Origin: an uncultured Bryobacteraceae bacterium
Lineage (GTDB): Bacteria > Acidobacteriota > Terriglobia > Bryobacterales > Bryobacteraceae
DNA: 7,164 bases
NCBI GenBank assembly: GCA_937921835.1
Contig: CAKZVG010000646.1
Span: 1-7,164, forward strand
Reading direction: 5' to 3'
Shown here piece after piece: positions 6,948 through 7,164 of the stretch. The notes under the pieces were generated by a model. That model did no database searches, was not told where the DNA came from, and saw only the letters and a list, made by a program, of their open reading frames with translations. A program made the translations under genes and the position numbers. Numbering within the stretch: position 1 is the stretch's first letter; each line of letters begins with the position of its first letter.

Positions 6948-7164
6948 ATGAGCGGAACCTTCTCGCGCCGGCGCTGGCTTCAAGGGGCGGCAGCGGCGGC
7001 GGCAGCCCCGCCCGCAGCGGCGCAGCCCGAGGCCCCTTACAAGACCTTCTTCGGCGACCTGCACAATCACAACGACATCGGCTACGCGCAGGGCACGCTC
7101 GGCCGCGCCTACGAGATCGCCCGGGAGTTCCGTGCCAGGGGCGTGCCGGTTGTCCTCGGCGGCA
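6948..7164 (+). CDS. Tat-exported protein with PHP/DUF3604-like N-terminus, cut by the window edge
   Basis: Only the first 72 codons are present. The N-terminus is a twin-arginine signal (SRRRWL at 6-11, then an alanine run at 14-20, likely cleaved near AAAQP). The mature part opens with KTFFGDLHNHNDIGYAQGTL (32-51). FGDLHNH is the metal-binding opening of PHP-like and DUF3604-like proteins, which are exported in several acidobacteria and planctomycetes and are mostly of unknown substrate. ATG 6948 is the only sensible start: the ATG at 6940 is out of frame and meets TGA after three codons. GGAGAG abuts the ATG with no spacer, so the SD is poor. After about residue 59 the sequence becomes EFRARGVPVVLGG, which does not look like this family; see the finding on the right edge. 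Function is unassigned. Confidence 0.65.
   Translation, partial: MSGTFSRRRWLQGAAAAAAAPPAAAQPEAPYKTFFGDLHNHNDIGYAQGTLGRAYEIAREFRARGVPVVLGG

Noticed and set aside
6837..7070. Longer minus-strand start for the HTH gene, reaching 147 codons
   Set aside because: The extension is Arg/Gly-rich, antisense to the signal peptide of the gene at 6948, and lacks the good SD that precedes the internal ATG.

Overview
The window is 7.2 kb of GC-rich, densely coding bacterial DNA with strong G/C preference at third codon positions. Twin-arginine signal peptides on secreted catabolic enzymes, a sulfatase of the planctomycete/acidobacterial kind, an inverting-type GH43 glycosidase and an Idh/MocA oxidoreductase together suggest a polysaccharide-degrading soil or sediment bacterium. 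Acidobacteriota (Solibacter/Bryobacter-like) is my first guess, with Planctomycetota or Verrucomicrobiota as alternatives. This is inference from gene style, not from a marker gene.

Layout. (1) 1-119: short leader without a supportable gene. (2) 120-1265 (+): cytosolic Gfo/Idh/MocA-family NAD(P)-dependent sugar oxidoreductase. (3) 1266-1410: 145-nt GC-rich spacer with two inverted repeats. (4) 1411-2616 (+): type II secretion/type IV pilus platform protein (GspF/PilC family), with no other secretion gene in view. (5) 2650-4110 (+): secreted GH43 glycosidase with a C-terminal beta-sandwich domain. (6) 4111-5730 (+): Tat-exported type I sulfatase, starting on the base after the GH43 stop codon. 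(7) 5717-6685 (+): secreted SGNH-like hydrolase, overlapping the sulfatase by 14 nt. (8) 6627-6836 (-): a 69-codon helix-turn-helix protein, recognised by a near-perfect Shine-Dalgarno; its tail runs into the 3' end of the SGNH gene. (9) 6837-6947: divergent intergenic region. (10) 6948 to the window edge (+): start of a Tat-exported protein with a PHP-like FGDLHNH metal motif, whose last residues look like another protein family.

How they work together (inference). Genes 5-7 are tightly coupled and read as one extracytoplasmic unit: a glycosidase, a sulfate-ester hydrolase and a probable carboxyl-ester hydrolase could jointly strip a sulfated, acylated glycan such as a decorated xylan or arabinan-type polymer. 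The Idh/MocA enzyme could oxidise a released sugar in the cytosol, but it sits apart and need not be co-transcribed. The GspF/PilC gene lies 33 nt upstream of the GH43 gene with no visible terminator between them, so it may share their transcript; a functional link is unproven. No TonB/SusCD transporter, mobile element, RNA gene, CRISPR array or convincing intrinsic terminator is visible. No stretch longer than 300 bases lacks a gene.
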